Assembly (NCBI GenBank): GCA_000332255.1
Contig: KB235926.1
Span: 539,475 to 603,474 of the forward strand
Origin: a cyanobacterium PCC 7702
GTDB taxonomy: Bacteria > Cyanobacteriota > Cyanobacteriia > Cyanobacteriales > Nostocaceae
Direction: 5' to 3'
Length of the DNA: 64,000 nucleotides
A model generated the notes under the pieces. That model had not been told where the DNA came from. It was given only the letters and a program-made list of their open reading frames with translations, and searched no databases. The position numbers and the translations under genes are program-made. Shown piece after piece: positions 28,366 to 39,167 of the stretch (position 1 is the stretch's first letter; each line of letters opens with the position of its first letter).

Positions 28366-31272
28366 TTAGCATTTTGGTTGCCGCACGGGAATAGCAATTA
28401 TAAACTCAGCTCCTTTACCCGGTGCTGAAATACACTGAAGTTGACCTTGATGCTTTTCTACAATAATTTTGTAGCTGATTGACAAACCCATGCCTGTACC
28501 TTTACCTACAGGCTTGGTGGTGAAAAAGGGATCGAATAACTTTTGTCGCACTTCTTCTTTCATTCCAGGACCATTATCAGTTATGCGGATAAAAACAAGA
28601 TTTCCTTGCTGTTCGGTGCGAATGCGAATTTGCGGAAGTGGGTTTTGGGTATGGGAAATAGGGTTTATATTGTCCGAGTTTTTAGTTCCAAATTCTTCTT
28701 CTAATGCATCGATGGCATTAGCTAATAAATTCATAAACACTTGATTGAGCTGACCGACATAACACTCCACAGGTGGGAGCTGGCCGTATTCTTTTAAGAT
28801 CTGAATTTCTGGGTGCTCTGCTGTAGCTTTGAGACGATTTTGTAGCAGAAGTAAAGTATTATCAATTCCTTGATGAATATCAACTTCCTTCATATCCGCT
28901 TCGTCTAAGCGAGAAAAGTTGCGTAAAGACAGGACAATTTGGCGAATGCGATCGGTTCCGATTTTCATAGAAGCAAGAATTTTGGGTAAATCTTGGCTGA
29001 GAAACTCTAAATCAATCGCCTCAATTTCCTTTTGAATTTCTGCTACTGGGGTAGGATAGTATTGTTGGTAAAGTTCTACTAAGCGCAGCAGACCTTGCAT
29101 GTATTCACTTATGTAATTAATATTTCCGTGGATAAAATTGACTGGGTTATTAATTTCGTGAGCTACGCCAGCGACCAGCTGTCCCAAGCTCGACATTTTT
29201 TCAGTTTGAATTAATTGAGTCTGGGTAGCTTGCAGTTCCCTTAAAGTTTCTTCTAATTGCTGGGCTTTTTCTTGAGCTGTTTGAGCTGCAGCTTTGCTTT
29301 GTTTGTAGAGTTCTGCTTGATCGATGGCGATCGCAACTTGATCGGCAACTGCCAATAGCAATTCTACTTCACTATCCAGCCAGTGGCGAGAGCCACCAAA
29401 GTAATTGCAAGACAAAGCACCTATTTCTCCAGATTGAGTGTGAATGGGCAATACTAGTATGGCTGTCAAACCCAAACTCATGAAGAAGTTTCGTGACAGG
29501 GGATCGGGTGTAGCTTGTACATCTTCTAATCTAATGATTTCTCTGTAAAGAACTTTTTGTGCTATTGGTCCTATTTCTTCAGTGGTTGATATTAACCCCA
29601 GCAAACTTGGAGCAGCAGGGTCTTTTGCTTCTTGAACAATCTCCCAGTAGGGAGATTCAGTTTCAGAACGATACCAAGTAAAAAAACACAAATCAATTTG
29701 CAATAAATTGCGAATTTCCGTAACTACTGTTTCTAGAATCGTACTAATATCTAATGAAGCTCGAATTTGACTGGAAAGATGATTCAGAAGTGATTCTTTG
29801 CGAGCAAGTTCTCGAAACTGTCTTTCCGATTGACGCAGTGCAGATTCCACATGCTGGCGTTGCAATTCTGCTGTTGCTCGGGCTGCAAAGATTTTTAAAA
29901 TTGCTTGGGCGTGCTCTGGTTGTAAGATGGGTTTAGTATCAAATACGCATAAATGTCCGATAACATTACCGGAGATATCTAAAATAGGGGTTCCTAAGTA
30001 ACTTTCTAGATTTAAAGAAATTGCGCTTTGGTTTTGAGGAAATAATTTCTGTAAGTTGTGGGTAAAGCAACGTACTTCATTTTGGTAAACAAGTTCGCAA
30101 GGAGTGTTAGCTAAGTTGTACTCAAAGTTTTTTCCTAGTTTGTCTATTTCCCAGAAGGCTAATGATACCACTGTGTCAGAATTTTGATTAATTTTTTCAG
30201 CAACTAAAGCGTAGTCAACTCCCAAAGCGTTGGCTAAATGACGTACTAAAGCTGGAAAAAATTCTTCGCCGGTAACTGATGCTGTTCCTGCTACTAATGC
30301 TTGTAGGGATTCTTCGCTACGTTTGCGATCGCTAATGTTGCGGCTAATGGTAATTACACCGATTATATTGCCCTGGGTGTCGCGCCAGGGACTTTTAGTT
30401 GTCAGGTAAGTGCAAGAAACTCCGTCTTGTGGTAACAATTCTTCGAAGGTTTCAGCAGTTCCTGTGGCGATGACTCTTGAATCTATTTGTTTGTTTGCAA
30501 ATACTGCTGTTGGTAGAAACGCCGTATCATCTTTGCCGATAATTTCTGTGATTGGTTTTTTGAAAACGCTGGCGCAACTAGAGTTAATTAAGACGTAGCG
30601 CCCTTGAATATCTTTGACGCAGATGATATCTGGAATGCTATCGATAACCGAATGTAAAAGATTGTAGCTTGCTTTGAGTGCCTCTTGCACCTGTTGGCGT
30701 TCTGTAAGATTTAACTTGGCAAGATTGCCATTTTGCAATCCTGTTAACACTGCATCCAGCGGTTTCCATGGCGCTTGTTCTGTAGTAGTTGGAAGTTTGA
30801 TATCGGTGATGTCTAGTGCATAGCCGATGTAGCCAAAAAAACTACCGTCAGCAGTAAATTGCGGTGCTGCTGTATCCAAAATCCATCGATATTCTCCATC
30901 TGCGCGACGCAGGCGATATTGTCTTTGAAACTTTTGCTGCTTTTGCAAGCCATTTAAATGGCTATCGTAAATTTGTTGTCTATCTTCTGGATGTACTCCT
31001 TCTATCCATCCGTTACCTGCTTCTTGCAAGTGCGATCGCCCGGTAAATTCTAGCCAAACCGAGTTAAAGTAATGGCAAAGCGCATCGCATCCAGCCATCC
31101 AAATCATTACAGGAGCTGTGTCTGTCACCATGTAAAGCAGTTCTTCACTTGCTGCTGTTTGGGAGAAAAGATCGCTATTTTCAGTATTGTTAGCGAAGCT
31201 GCCAGGAAAAGTCCGATCTTGCAGTTTTTTGAAAAACACTTTGACCTGCCTGTTTGATGAAATTTTACACAT
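28366..31272 (-). CDS. Soluble sensor histidine kinase, PAS-PAS-GAF-GAF-HisKA-HATPase
   Basis: 968 residues without a clear membrane helix, so a cytosolic sensor. Domains in order are PAS (about 45-155), PAS (about 203-315), GAF (about 330-470) and GAF (about 500-650). A coiled-coil linker with TQLIQTEKMSSLGQLVAGVAHEINNP (H705) follows, then an ATPase domain with LLANAID, DNGPGM, GKGTGMGLSI and GKGAEFIIAIP. The second GAF has a Cys-rich patch (LQIDLCFFTWYR), but no canonical bilin motif can be asserted. No receiver domain or partner regulator is adjacent, so the output is unknown. Confidence 0.9.
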   Translation of the reverse strand: MCKISSNRQVKVFFKKLQDRTFPGSFANNTENSDLFSQTAASEELLYMVTDTAPVMIWMAGCDALCHYFNSVWLEFTGRSHLQEAGNGWIEGVHPEDRQQIYDSHLNGLQKQQKFQRQYRLRRADGEYRWILDTAAPQFTADGSFFGYIGYALDITDIKLPTTTEQAPWKPLDAVLTGLQNGNLAKLNLTERQQVQEALKASYNLLHSVIDSIPDIICVKDIQGRYVLINSSCASVFKKPITEIIGKDDTAFLPTAVFANKQIDSRVIATGTAETFEELLPQDGVSCTYLTTKSPWRDTQGNIIGVITISRNISDRKRSEESLQALVAGTASVTGEEFFPALVRHLANALGVDYALVAEKINQNSDTVVSLAFWEIDKLGKNFEYNLANTPCELVYQNEVRCFTHNLQKLFPQNQSAISLNLESYLGTPILDISGNVIGHLCVFDTKPILQPEHAQAILKIFAARATAELQRQHVESALRQSERQFRELARKESLLNHLSSQIRASLDISTILETVVTEIRNLLQIDLCFFTWYRSETESPYWEIVQEAKDPAAPSLLGLISTTEEIGPIAQKVLYREIIRLEDVQATPDPLSRNFFMSLGLTAILVLPIHTQSGEIGALSCNYFGGSRHWLDSEVELLLAVADQVAIAIDQAELYKQSKAAAQTAQEKAQQLEETLRELQATQTQLIQTEKMSSLGQLVAGVAHEINNPVNFIHGNINYISEYMQGLLRLVELYQQYYPTPVAEIQKEIEAIDLEFLSQDLPKILASMKIGTDRIRQIVLSLRNFSRLDEADMKEVDIHQGIDNTLLLLQNRLKATAEHPEIQILKEYGQLPPVECYVGQLNQVFMNLLANAIDALEEEFGTKNSDNINPISHTQNPLPQIRIRTEQQGNLVFIRITDNGPGMKEEVRQKLFDPFFTTKPVGKGTGMGLSISYKIIVEKHQGQLQCISAPGKGAEFIIAIPVRQPKC

Positions 31273-31612
31273 AAAGCTTTTTCTGTATTTCTAGCGGTAC
31301 CCTTGCTCGGTATCAATCCCATCTGACTTGATGCGTTCGCTGGCAATTATTTCTGCATACTGATATATTTTTATATTTGTATATTATTTAACATACATTG
31401 ACTAGAGTAAAATCACTGTAATTTCCTAAAATTTCCTTAGCAAAAAAGTAGTATTAATTGATTTATGCGAAGTTGGAAGTAAATCTTGAGAAGATGCCGA
31501 AAACAGTGTCTAATGATTTCAAAAGGTAGGTCCTAAAGTTGTGATTGGTGACCTTCAACTTTTGTCTTTGAAACAAAAAGGCCTGTCTAAAAATGGTAGT
31601 ATCAGTTATCTT

Positions 31613-32683
31613 ATGAATTCTTCATGTATTTCACAATCCTGGCCAAACTGGTCAATCTTGCTGCAACAATTACTAGATCGCCAATCCTTGTCCCGTGTTC
31701 AAGCAGCAGAATTGATGCAAGGATGGCTTGATGAAGCGATTCCTCCAGAATTGTCAGGAGCGATTTTAGCAGCATTGCACTGTAAAGGAGTAACCGCGGA
31801 AGAATTAGCGGGGATGGCCCAGGTTTTGCAATCTCAGTCTGTGGCAAGGGAGGAAGAATTTTCTTCAGTCTCTGGTTTGCGTCCCTTGATTGACACTTGT
31901 GGTACAGGGGGAGATGGAGCCTCAACTTTTAATATTTCCACGGCTGTGGCTTTTGTTGCTGCTGCCTGTGGCATTCCGGTTGCCAAGCATGGCAATCGTT
32001 CGGCATCCAGTCGTGTTGGTAGTGCAGATGTGTTAGAGTTTTTGGGTGTTAATTTGCATTCTTGTCGCCAAAAGGTAGAAGCAGCGCTAGCTGAGGTGGG
32101 AATTACTTTTTTGTTTGCTCCTGGTTGGCATCCCGCCCTCAAAGCAGTGGCCTCCTTGCGCAAAACTCTGAAGGTACGAACGGTATTTAATTTATTAGGA
32201 CCTTTGGTAAATCCCTGGCGTCCGACGGGACAGGTGATCGGAGTTTTCGATTCGAAGCTACTGTTAACGATCGCCGAAGCTTTACAGCAACTGGGTACGC
32301 AAAGGGGGATTGTTCTGCACGGACGAGAAAAATTGGACGAAGCTGGATTGGGGGATCTTACTGACTTAGCTGTGTTATCGGCAGGAGAAGTACAGCTAAC
32401 TGCTGTGGATCCCCAACAACTGGGTTTAACTGCTGCTCCTGTCACAGCTATTCAGGGTGGTGACGTGCGGGAAAATGCTGAGATCCTCAAAGCAGTGCTG
32501 CAAGGTAAGGGAACGGTGGAGCAACGGGATGTGGTAGCGTTAAATGCTGCTTTGGCGTTGCAAGTGGGTGGTGCTGTACCGTTTTTGGATCACCTGCAAG
32601 GTATAAAAATGGCTAAGGATATTCTTGAAAGTGGTGCTGCTTGGGTAAAGTTGGAGCAGTTAATTCAGTTTCTGAGGAATTGA
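31613..32683 (+). CDS. trpD: Anthranilate phosphoribosyltransferase
   Basis: Transfers the phosphoribosyl group of PRPP to anthranilate in tryptophan synthesis. The GTG at 31541 is also in frame, but the ATG at 31613 gives a 356-residue protein matching family length. Motifs are [17 protein letters not shown] (PRPP/Mg), [31 protein letters not shown] and GREKLDEAG (metal-binding DE). It is a stand-alone trp gene, as usual in cyanobacteria. Its last 71 bases overlap the end of the convergent protease-like gene. Confidence 0.95.
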   Translation: MNSSCISQSWPNWSILLQQLLDRQSLSRVQAAELMQGWLDEAIPPELSGAILAALHCKGVTAEELAGMAQVLQSQSVAREEEFSSVSGLRPLIDTCGTGGDGASTFNISTAVAFVAAACGIPVAKHGNRSASSRVGSADVLEFLGVNLHSCRQKVEAALAEVGITFLFAPGWHPALKAVASLRKTLKVRTVFNLLGPLVNPWRPTGQVIGVFDSKLLLTIAEALQQLGTQRGIVLHGREKLDEAGLGDLTDLAVLSAGEVQLTAVDPQQLGLTAAPVTAIQGGDVRENAEILKAVLQGKGTVEQRDVVALNAALALQVGGAVPFLDHLQGIKMAKDILESGAAWVKLEQLIQFLRN

Positions 32684-33701
32684 GTTGCTGATGGTGAGAT
32701 GGAGGGCGAAATTCGATGGCGTCACGCTTGATCGTGATTTCGTAGTCGCCGAAAAAGTCGTGTCCCAACAGTCCGGTTTCCAGTTCTGACCCAGCGATCG
32801 CCACTCCAACTTTTCTGACTACTATGCCAGCAGCTTCCATCGAATCTACGTAACCAACTGGAAATTCCACCGCTTTGGCGCTGGCGGTGTTTGCTTTTGC
32901 CTTTGCTACTGGTATGATACCAAGGGCATCCGCCATCGCTTGGGTAATTACGGTTCCGCTTGCTCCTGTATCCAATATCATTTCAAATTGCTTGTTGCCG
33001 TTAAAGGTAACGTCAATAACGGGCGTACCTCCGATTCTGCGTTTAATTGGAGCCACAAATACTGTTGGTTTTGGATCTATTGTAGGGACAACTAATACTT
33101 GTCGGTTGTTTGGTGAATCTGAGGGTGTTGGCGAATAGGTTTCTTTTTCTTGTACTGTAGCTAGGGGCGGTTGGGAAAGGTTGGGAGTCGTCCTCGGTGT
33201 GGGAATAGAAACTATGACTTTTGGTGGTTTTGCTGGTGGTGCAATCAAAGCAGCGGGTAAAGCTTGCTGTCGCGCTTGTTTGAGCAAGCGCTGGTATTCT
33301 CGTATTTTGCTTTGGGCCATGGCAAAGTAGGGACTGGGGCGCTCTATTTGCTTCAATAGGGCGATCGCCTCCTGGTATTGACTTGCTACTAACTTCCAAT
33401 CTTCTACAGACTGAGCAGACTGACTGATACTGTAGGCGCTAGCAGCTTTGTCCAATCCCAATTCAAATGCGCTGGCTGCAGCAACATCAGCAGTTGCAGT
33501 GACTGGGGAAGTTGTGGCATTTGGCTGTGTTGTTTGGGATGGTAATGGTTGGGACTGTTGCTGCTTGTAAGCTGTCGCAACAGTCTGTTTGTTTTCGCGA
33601 CAGGCAACAGCTAAAGCTACTATTGTACTATAAAGAAAAATTAGCGCTGCTGGAGATAAAGAAGACCGAAGCATAATTCTTTTTATATTGCAAGCTTGCA
33701 A
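32613..33701 (-). CDS. Retropepsin-like aspartic protease, putative lipoprotein
   Basis: 362 residues. The N-terminal hydrophobic segment ends in [10 protein letters not shown], a plausible lipobox, suggesting export and lipid anchoring. A helical TPR-like stretch follows ([34 protein letters not shown]), then a Pro/Thr-rich linker and a C-terminal retropepsin domain. That domain has catalytic D244 in [12 protein letters not shown] and the later hydrophobic-G-D element [14 protein letters not shown] second ATG nine codons in (33674) could be the start. The substrate is unknown. The coding end runs 71 bases into trpD on the opposite strand, an unusual length of overlap. Confidence 0.82.
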   Translation of the reverse strand: MQACNIKRIMLRSSLSPAALIFLYSTIVALAVACRENKQTVATAYKQQQSQPLPSQTTQPNATTSPVTATADVAAASAFELGLDKAASAYSISQSAQSVEDWKLVASQYQEAIALLKQIERPSPYFAMAQSKIREYQRLLKQARQQALPAALIAPPAKPPKVIVSIPTPRTTPNLSQPPLATVQEKETYSPTPSDSPNNRQVLVVPTIDPKPTVFVAPIKRRIGGTPVIDVTFNGNKQFEMILDTGASGTVITQAMADALGIIPVAKAKANTASAKAVEFPVGYVDSMEAAGIVVRKVGVAIAGSELETGLLGHDFFGDYEITIKRDAIEFRPPSHHQQLNSSETELTAPTLPKQHHFQEYP

Positions 33702-34367
33702 GAAGCTGCCTTGTAGTTGCCTTGTCTGCTAACTTCAAGAACAATATTTATTTTCGAACATTTTGCCAGCCTGAAGCTGCACAGGGGTAATTCCTGTTGC
33801 CTGCAAGCTGTTGTCAACAAAACTATTCTCGTACTATTACCCTCACACTCACGACACTCCGGAAAAGAATTTTCAGCTATATTTATTGCTTTGATAGGTG
33901 CTGTTTCTTGGCGTTGCTGTCGTTAGATAGACACGCCCGTGCCAAAGTGTACTCCGCCCTGGGGACTGTCGTTTTTTTCGGTGCATGCAGTCATTGTATC
34001 GCAATTACAGCTAGCAATTCAAACAAGCAATCGCATTTTTCTCCCTGGCAAGGTAATATTAACTGTTTAGAAAATTTCTGCTGTGTCATAGAGTAATACA
34101 TAACTTTATGCATGATTCATGAGCATTTCCATGCTTAATGTTTTATTAACGTATAATCAATGACAAAAATTAACTAACAAGCTGCTTGTTGCTGAGTTGG
34201 GAATTTCCTCAATTCATGGCATAATTATCATTCGCAGTCTAGTTTTGTCAAGTCAAAGTGGAACAATGGCGAAATTTGGTAGCAAAAAATCTAAATTGTC
34301 TTTAAGTTCAGCTGATACTTTGGTAATGGCAAATTACTGCTTGTCATGGTTGGAAAAATAATTGCTT
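33702..34367. other. Long intergenic region between protease-like gene and carA
   Basis: 666 bases between divergent genes. Short open frames here (for example near 33717-34096) have no family resemblance and poor start context, so I do not call them. The region must contain promoters for carA and the protease-like gene. An imperfect palindrome lies around 34110-34135. Confidence 0.4.
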
Positions 34368-35540
34368 ATGCCCCTTTTGCTCGACGCAACACCTGCTTTG
34401 GTTGTCCTTGCTGATGGAAGTAGTTATCGCGGTTGGTCTTTTGGCGCCACTGGCACTGTGGTTGGGGAAGTGGTGTTTAATACTGGCATGACCGGATATC
34501 AAGAAGTACTGACCGATCCTAGTTATTACGGTCAAATAGTAGTTTTTACTTATCCTGAATTGGGCAATACCGGTGTTAATCCCGAAGATGAAGAATCAGA
34601 ACGACCGCAGGTGCGAGGAGCGATCGCGCGAAATATCTGTTACCGTCCCAGTAATTGGCGCTGTCGGCAATCTTTGCCCGATTATCTCAAACAGCACCAA
34701 ATTCCTGCTGTCTACGGCATTGATACCAGGGCTCTGACGCGGAAAATTCGCAACTACGGAGCTATGAACGGCGGTATTTCTACGGAAATTATCGATGAAG
34801 CCGAACTGTTAGAACGGGTACTGGCAGCTCCGAGCATGAGCGGATTAAATCTTGTCTGCGAAGTTACCACGCCAAAGGTTTACGAGTGGTCAGAACCGAC
34901 TGATTCTGTATGGGAATTTAATCCTGATGCCACCAGAAGAAATTCTGGAGAAACATTGACCGTTGTCGCTGTCGACTTCGGTATCAAGCGCAATATTTTG
35001 CGTCGCCTGGCAAGTTACAACTGTCGGGTTATTGTTGTTCCCGCCCACACTCCAGCAGAAGAAATTCTCAAATACAATCCCGACGGTATCTTCCTTTCCA
35101 ACGGTCCTGGCGATCCAGCAGCCGTTACCGAAGGTATAGAAACCACCAAGGCCTTGCTGTCAGCTCAAAAACCAATGTTTGGCATTTGTATGGGACATCA
35201 GATCTTGGGACATGCCTTGGGAGCAGAAACGTTTAAACTTAAATTTGGGCATCGCGGTTTGAACCAGCCAGCAGGTTTGCAGCAAAAAGTGGAAATTACC
35301 AGCCAAAACCACAGTTTTGCCATCGATCCCAATACGTTACCCCATCAAGTTGTAGAAATTAGCCATCTCAACTTGAACGATCGCACGATTGCTGGTGTAC
35401 GTCACAAAGCTCTACCTGTATTTTCAGTGCAGTATCACCCAGAAGCTTCTCCCGGTCCCCACGATGCCGATTATTTGTTTGAAAAATTTGTGCAAGCTAT
35501 GCGAGCAGCGCGTCAACCAAAAGCGGCTGAAGTAAAGTAA
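34368..35540 (+). CDS. carA: Carbamoyl-phosphate synthase small (glutaminase) subunit
   Basis: Hydrolyses glutamine and passes ammonia to CarB for carbamoyl phosphate, the precursor of arginine and pyrimidines. 390 residues from the ATG at 34368; a TTG two codons earlier is in frame but less likely. The N-terminal CPSase domain shows [17 protein letters not shown]. The C-terminal class I glutamine amidotransferase has the nucleophile Cys in [16 protein letters not shown] and the His-Glu pair in [11 protein letters not shown]. The gene is full length. carB is not in this window. Confidence 0.97.
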   Translation: MPLLLDATPALVVLADGSSYRGWSFGATGTVVGEVVFNTGMTGYQEVLTDPSYYGQIVVFTYPELGNTGVNPEDEESERPQVRGAIARNICYRPSNWRCRQSLPDYLKQHQIPAVYGIDTRALTRKIRNYGAMNGGISTEIIDEAELLERVLAAPSMSGLNLVCEVTTPKVYEWSEPTDSVWEFNPDATRRNSGETLTVVAVDFGIKRNILRRLASYNCRVIVVPAHTPAEEILKYNPDGIFLSNGPGDPAAVTEGIETTKALLSAQKPMFGICMGHQILGHALGAETFKLKFGHRGLNQPAGLQQKVEITSQNHSFAIDPNTLPHQVVEISHLNLNDRTIAGVRHKALPVFSVQYHPEASPGPHDADYLFEKFVQAMRAARQPKAAEVK

Positions 35541-35724
35541 AAGTAAAGTAAAAGTGGAGAAAGTGCGAGATTGGGAACGCAAAAGTGGGGAACTAACGGG
35601 TGTAATGGTGACTAAAATTAAAGAAATCCTAAGACCCGAAACCCTATACCTAATTCCCAATGTAGACAACTTCCACAAAAACCATCTATACTTGAGCGTT
35701 CATCTTAACCATGAGGAGGGAATT

Positions 35725-36093
35725 ATTGCTGAACCACTAAATCTAACCGTGAGCCTGAGAGGTACTCGTGAAGTACGGGATAACTGTCAGCTATTCCGCC
35801 TCACAGGTTTGTTAGACGCTTTTTCCGAGCCCACATTTCGCAAAGTACTTGGAGCTAAGCTAGAGGAGGGGCCCAAGCACATTATTCTGGATCTGTCCCA
35901 AATCGACTTTGTTGATAGTTCTGGCTTGGGTGCTTTGGTGCAGCTAGCCAAGCAAGCACAGAATTTAAACGGTACTTTGCAAATTGTTACCAATGCCCGT
36001 GTCACTCAAACGGTCAAGCTTGTTCGCTTAGAGAAGTTTCTCTCCCTGCAACCATCTGTTGAAGCGGCTCTGGAAAATATCAAGCAGTCTTGA
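35725..36093 (+). CDS. STAS-domain protein (anti-sigma factor antagonist-like)
   Basis: About 120 residues with a STAS fold: LFRLTGLLDAFSEPTFRKVLG, then HIILDLSQIDFVDSSGLGALVQLAKQA, where the Ser of DSSG is the usual phosphorylation site. It probably works in a partner-switching pathway with a serine kinase/anti-sigma protein. The start is uncertain. The frame is open back to a GTG at 35554 and has an ATG at 35605, but the family begins near here. A perfect AGGAGG (35714-35719) sits 5 bases ahead of an ATT codon at 35725; GTG 35749 is another option. It is downstream of carA on the same strand and followed by a terminator. Confidence 0.85.
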   Translation: MAEPLNLTVSLRGTREVRDNCQLFRLTGLLDAFSEPTFRKVLGAKLEEGPKHIILDLSQIDFVDSSGLGALVQLAKQAQNLNGTLQIVTNARVTQTVKLVRLEKFLSLQPSVEAALENIKQS

Positions 36094-36116
36094 TTGCTTG
36101 ACTGAGAGTGGAAATT

Positions 36117-36155
36117 AGCTATCCAGATTCAAATATTGGATAGCTTAATTTTTAT
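36117..36155 (+). terminator. Intrinsic terminator after the STAS gene
   Basis: Perfect 9-bp stem AGCTATCCA (36117-36125) / TGGATAGCT (36137-36145) with an 11-base loop, followed by TAATTTTTAT. It lies 23 bases after the stop codon. Confidence 0.8.
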
Positions 36156-36375
36156 CAAGCCGGGGAATAACGAGCAATCCCAAAAAAAGTATAAAAAATT
36201 AAAATTACATGCTCCCTAGCCGCGGACTTCATCTTATCCTATGGAAAAATACTCTGGCACAAAGACACATGTATGTGAGGAAATAAAGTTCCTGCTTGGC
36301 AAAAAAGACTTGTGCCACAATGAAAATGCCGAGAATAAAGCCTCCCAAATTTAGCTTGCGAGGAACGATCGAGTT

Positions 36376-36858
36376 GTGACAGCAAAGGAGGAAAAACCTT
36401 TACACCAGCAACAGCAACCTTTGGAGACAGACTCTTTGTGTTGGTGTCAGCTACTGCAGGCAAGTGTAAATTCTTTGTTTCCAAAACTTTCTCAGACACA
36501 ATGGCAACGGCTTTCTCCTACTACTTTAGCTTACTTAGGAGATGCAATTTATGAATTGTATGTTAGAATGTATTATTCATCACCTCCAAAGCGGAGCGAG
36601 ATTCACCACCGTTTGGTAGTGGCACAAGTGAGAGCGGAAAAGCAGGCCCTACATTTGCAAACCCTTGCGCCGCATTTACAACAAAAGGAATTAGAAATTG
36701 TTCGACGCGGTCGAAACGCCGCCAGCGGAGGTCCGAAAAGAGTCGATCCCAAAATTTATCAACAGGCAACAAGTTTTGAAACTTTAATTGGCTACCTTTA
36801 CCTTACCGATTGCCAACGCCTGGCCGAACTATTACAAAAACTTAATTTAGAACAGTAG
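36376..36858 (+). CDS. mrnC: Mini-ribonuclease 3
   Basis: 160 residues with a GTG start. This is a lone RNase III catalytic domain without a dsRNA-binding domain, involved in maturing 23S rRNA ends. The signature is TLAYLGDAIYELYVRMYY (catalytic Asp and Glu), with RRGRNAASGGPKR and a C-terminal FETLIGYLYLTDCQRLAELL. It stands 85 bases ahead of the rRNA methyltransferase gene rlmB on the same strand, a frequent pairing that supports an rRNA-processing role. Confidence 0.92.
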   Translation: MTAKEEKPLHQQQQPLETDSLCWCQLLQASVNSLFPKLSQTQWQRLSPTTLAYLGDAIYELYVRMYYSSPPKRSEIHHRLVVAQVRAEKQALHLQTLAPHLQQKELEIVRRGRNAASGGPKRVDPKIYQQATSFETLIGYLYLTDCQRLAELLQKLNLEQ

Positions 36859-36943
36859 CCGCAGCTACCTTATTTTGGTTTGCTACATTGAGAAGATTGA
36901 GTTGATCAGGTATGCCCACCCTTAAGCTGAACGCTGGAATTTT

Positions 36944-37885
36944 ATGGCAAACAACACAAAAAAGATAATTCACAATTCTTTTGGCGAAACGAATCGTGGG
37001 CAAACCTTGAAGTCAAAGGGGAAACGAGTCGTTTCTAGAACTGTTGGTTCTTTGAAAGTAAAAGACGAACGACCAGCAAAAAGGCAATCCTTGGATACAG
37101 ATAGCGATATTATCTATGGACGCCATTCTGTTTTGAGTGCCCTGGAAGGCCGGCGCCGTTTGAACCGCATTTGGATTACTCCCCGACTGCGCTACGATTC
37201 TCGTTTTCATTCTTTGATTTTACAAGCCAAGGAAAAAGGCACAATTATCGATGAGGTTGATTCCAAGCGCTTGGATCAAATCACCGAACAAGCTAACCAC
37301 CAAGGAGTAGCAGCACAAATTTCTCCTTATGAGTATGTTGATTTACAAGACCTAATCGCACGAGCAAAAACAGTAACTGAACCAGTAATTGTTGCTGCTG
37401 ACGGAATTACCGATCCCCATAATTTAGGAGCAATTATTCGTACAGCTGAGGCGATTGGCGCTCAGGGGTTAACGATCCCGCAACGTCGAGCCACCGGGAT
37501 CACTTCTACGGTGATGAAGGTAGCAGCAGGTGCTTTAGAAAACTTTCCTGTTGCTAGAGTTGTCAATTTGCACCGAGCTTTAGAAGATCTCAAAGCCGCA
37601 GGCTTTTGGATTTACGGTACTGCTGCCAACATCGGCAAACCGATACATACAGTGGATTTTAGCGGTGCTGTGGTTTTGGTAGTAGGGTCAGAAGGTGAAG
37701 GTCTGAGTTTACTGACACAGCGCTACTGTGACGTGTTGGTGTCTATTCCTTTACAAGGAAAGACTCCTAGCTTGAATGCTTCCGTGGCAGCGGGTATGGC
37801 ACTGTATGAAATTTATCGCCAAAGATGGATAAATACACTGTATTTGGATAAACTACAAAAAACTACTTGGAAAAAACAAGAATAA
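36944..37885 (+). CDS. rlmB: 23S rRNA (guanosine-2'-O)-methyltransferase, RlmB/TrmH family
   Basis: 313 residues. A basic, low-complexity N-terminus (about 1-60) is followed by the substrate-binding domain ([22 protein letters not shown]) and the SPOUT methyltransferase domain. SPOUT motifs are [33 protein letters not shown] and [23 protein letters not shown], which together form the trefoil knot that binds SAM. It methylates a 2'-O position of 23S rRNA. It follows mrnC, forming a likely rRNA-maturation pair. Confidence 0.94.
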   Translation: MANNTKKIIHNSFGETNRGQTLKSKGKRVVSRTVGSLKVKDERPAKRQSLDTDSDIIYGRHSVLSALEGRRRLNRIWITPRLRYDSRFHSLILQAKEKGTIIDEVDSKRLDQITEQANHQGVAAQISPYEYVDLQDLIARAKTVTEPVIVAADGITDPHNLGAIIRTAEAIGAQGLTIPQRRATGITSTVMKVAAGALENFPVARVVNLHRALEDLKAAGFWIYGTAANIGKPIHTVDFSGAVVLVVGSEGEGLSLLTQRYCDVLVSIPLQGKTPSLNASVAAGMALYEIYRQRWINTLYLDKLQKTTWKKQE

Positions 37886-37966
37886 CAGAGTATAAAGAAA
37901 TGTAAAAGAAAATTAGCAGTAAACCTTTAACAACCCGAGTACCACGTTTTGAAATCACCGAAAACT

Positions 37967-38269
37967 ATGAAAAATCTTTTGAATGACTTTAAGGAGCTAT
38001 TGATTAACGCATTCCAATACTTTGGTCTTGCTTGGTGGGTAGAGGTTGTCACGCAAAATCCCCGCTGCACCTATTATTTTGGCCCGTTTTTAAGCTCTAG
38101 CGATGCCAAAACAGCAATTAAAGGCTATGTAGAGGATTTAGAGCAAGAAGGGGCGCAAGGAATAATTGTAAAGGTTAAACGCTGCAAGCCGGAGAATCTG
38201 ACTATTGCTGAAGATTTGGGGGAAAGAATTGACCGTAAAGTAAGGCCTGTCTTTAGCGGTCAAATGTAA
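37967..38269 (+). CDS. DUF1816-type small cyanobacterial protein
   Basis: 100 residues from the ATG at 37967; a TTG at 37949 is in frame but the ATG fits better. The core WWVEVVTQNPRCTYYFGPFLSSSDAKTA, with a conserved Gly-Tyr-x-Glu-Asp-Leu helix and the IIVKVKRCKPENLTI strand, matches a small cyanobacterial family of unknown function (DUF1816). It is not membrane-bound and has no catalytic motif. It ends one base before the stop of the convergent hydrolase gene. Confidence 0.75.
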   Translation: MKNLLNDFKELLINAFQYFGLAWWVEVVTQNPRCTYYFGPFLSSSDAKTAIKGYVEDLEQEGAQGIIVKVKRCKPENLTIAEDLGERIDRKVRPVFSGQM

Positions 38270-38270
38270 T

Positions 38271-39125
38271 TTACAGGCTAATTACTTGTGGGTGCGCCTG
38301 CAACCAACGGTCAATATCGCTCAAGACTCGCTCGGGAATTTCCCAGGGAAAGAGATGGGCGGTGTTGGCGTAGTACTGCCATTGGCAATTCTTGAGGTTT
38401 TGAGCTGTTTCTAAGCTAGAATCAACTGTGATGTGGCGGTCTTCGGCGCCAGCAAGTACTAAAGCAGGACACTGGATCTGGCTAAGAGCGTCTAGTCGGT
38501 CATATCCTGCTTTCATGGCTTTAGCAAGGGCGCGAGTGGCAGCTGGTGAGGTTTGGAGGTAGGCGGGAATAGCATTTTTAGCTAGGTAGCTATAGGATAA
38601 AGGGGTATGTTGTTTAAGCAAGTAGCGAAAAAGCGATCGCTTGCCAAAGGTCTCAATGTTCCATTTCCAACCTGGCTTGAGCCAATTTAATCCGGAAGCG
38701 ATGCCGGTGTAAAGGTTATCTTGCCAACGTATGGGTGGATGATTGCTGCGGGGCTTAGCAGCTGTTGCTACTAAAATTAAACCCGTGACCCGCTTTGGCA
38801 GTCGCAGCGCTAGTTCTATTGCTAAGATACCACCTAGCGACCATCCTAATATCAAACATTTATGAATCTGAAAGCGATCCAGAAGCGCTTCTAGGTCTGT
38901 GAGATGATCGGACATCTCAAAATCACCCTGAAAGCGACTTTTTCCGTATCCGCGCAAATCGGGGGCGATAGTTTGAAAGCGTTTGCAAAGATGATCGGTA
39001 AACACACAAAGGCTGCTTCCAGAACCAGGATGGCCGTGCAAGCAAAGAATTGGAAAACCTGCGCCCTGGATGTAGACATTAAGATTGGCAGCAGGTAAGG
39101 TGGAGTTTGGTTGGCAATCGCCCAT
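38271..39125 (-). CDS. Alpha/beta-fold hydrolase
   Basis: 284 residues with the typical order of motifs. These are LCLHGHPGSGSS (oxyanion HG motif), APDLRGYGKS, the nucleophile elbow LILGWSLGGI (S96), the later acid region near AGAEDRH and the catalytic His near residue 257 in NTAHLFPWE. No signal peptide or membrane helix. The substrate cannot be told; such proteins include esterases, C-C hydrolases and haloperoxidase-like enzymes. It is preceded on the same strand by a small conserved gene. Confidence 0.88.
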   Translation of the reverse strand: MGDCQPNSTLPAANLNVYIQGAGFPILCLHGHPGSGSSLCVFTDHLCKRFQTIAPDLRGYGKSRFQGDFEMSDHLTDLEALLDRFQIHKCLILGWSLGGILAIELALRLPKRVTGLILVATAAKPRSNHPPIRWQDNLYTGIASGLNWLKPGWKWNIETFGKRSLFRYLLKQHTPLSYSYLAKNAIPAYLQTSPAATRALAKAMKAGYDRLDALSQIQCPALVLAGAEDRHITVDSSLETAQNLKNCQWQYYANTAHLFPWEIPERVLSDIDRWLQAHPQVISL

Positions 39126-39167
39126 TACTGCTGATTTTCCTTTCTACGGACAATAAAAACTACCATT

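Noticed and set aside
33717..34096. Two overlapping plus-strand small frames before carA
   Set aside because: Cys/His/Ser-rich translation without any family pattern, no Shine-Dalgarno, and they overlap each other in different frames.
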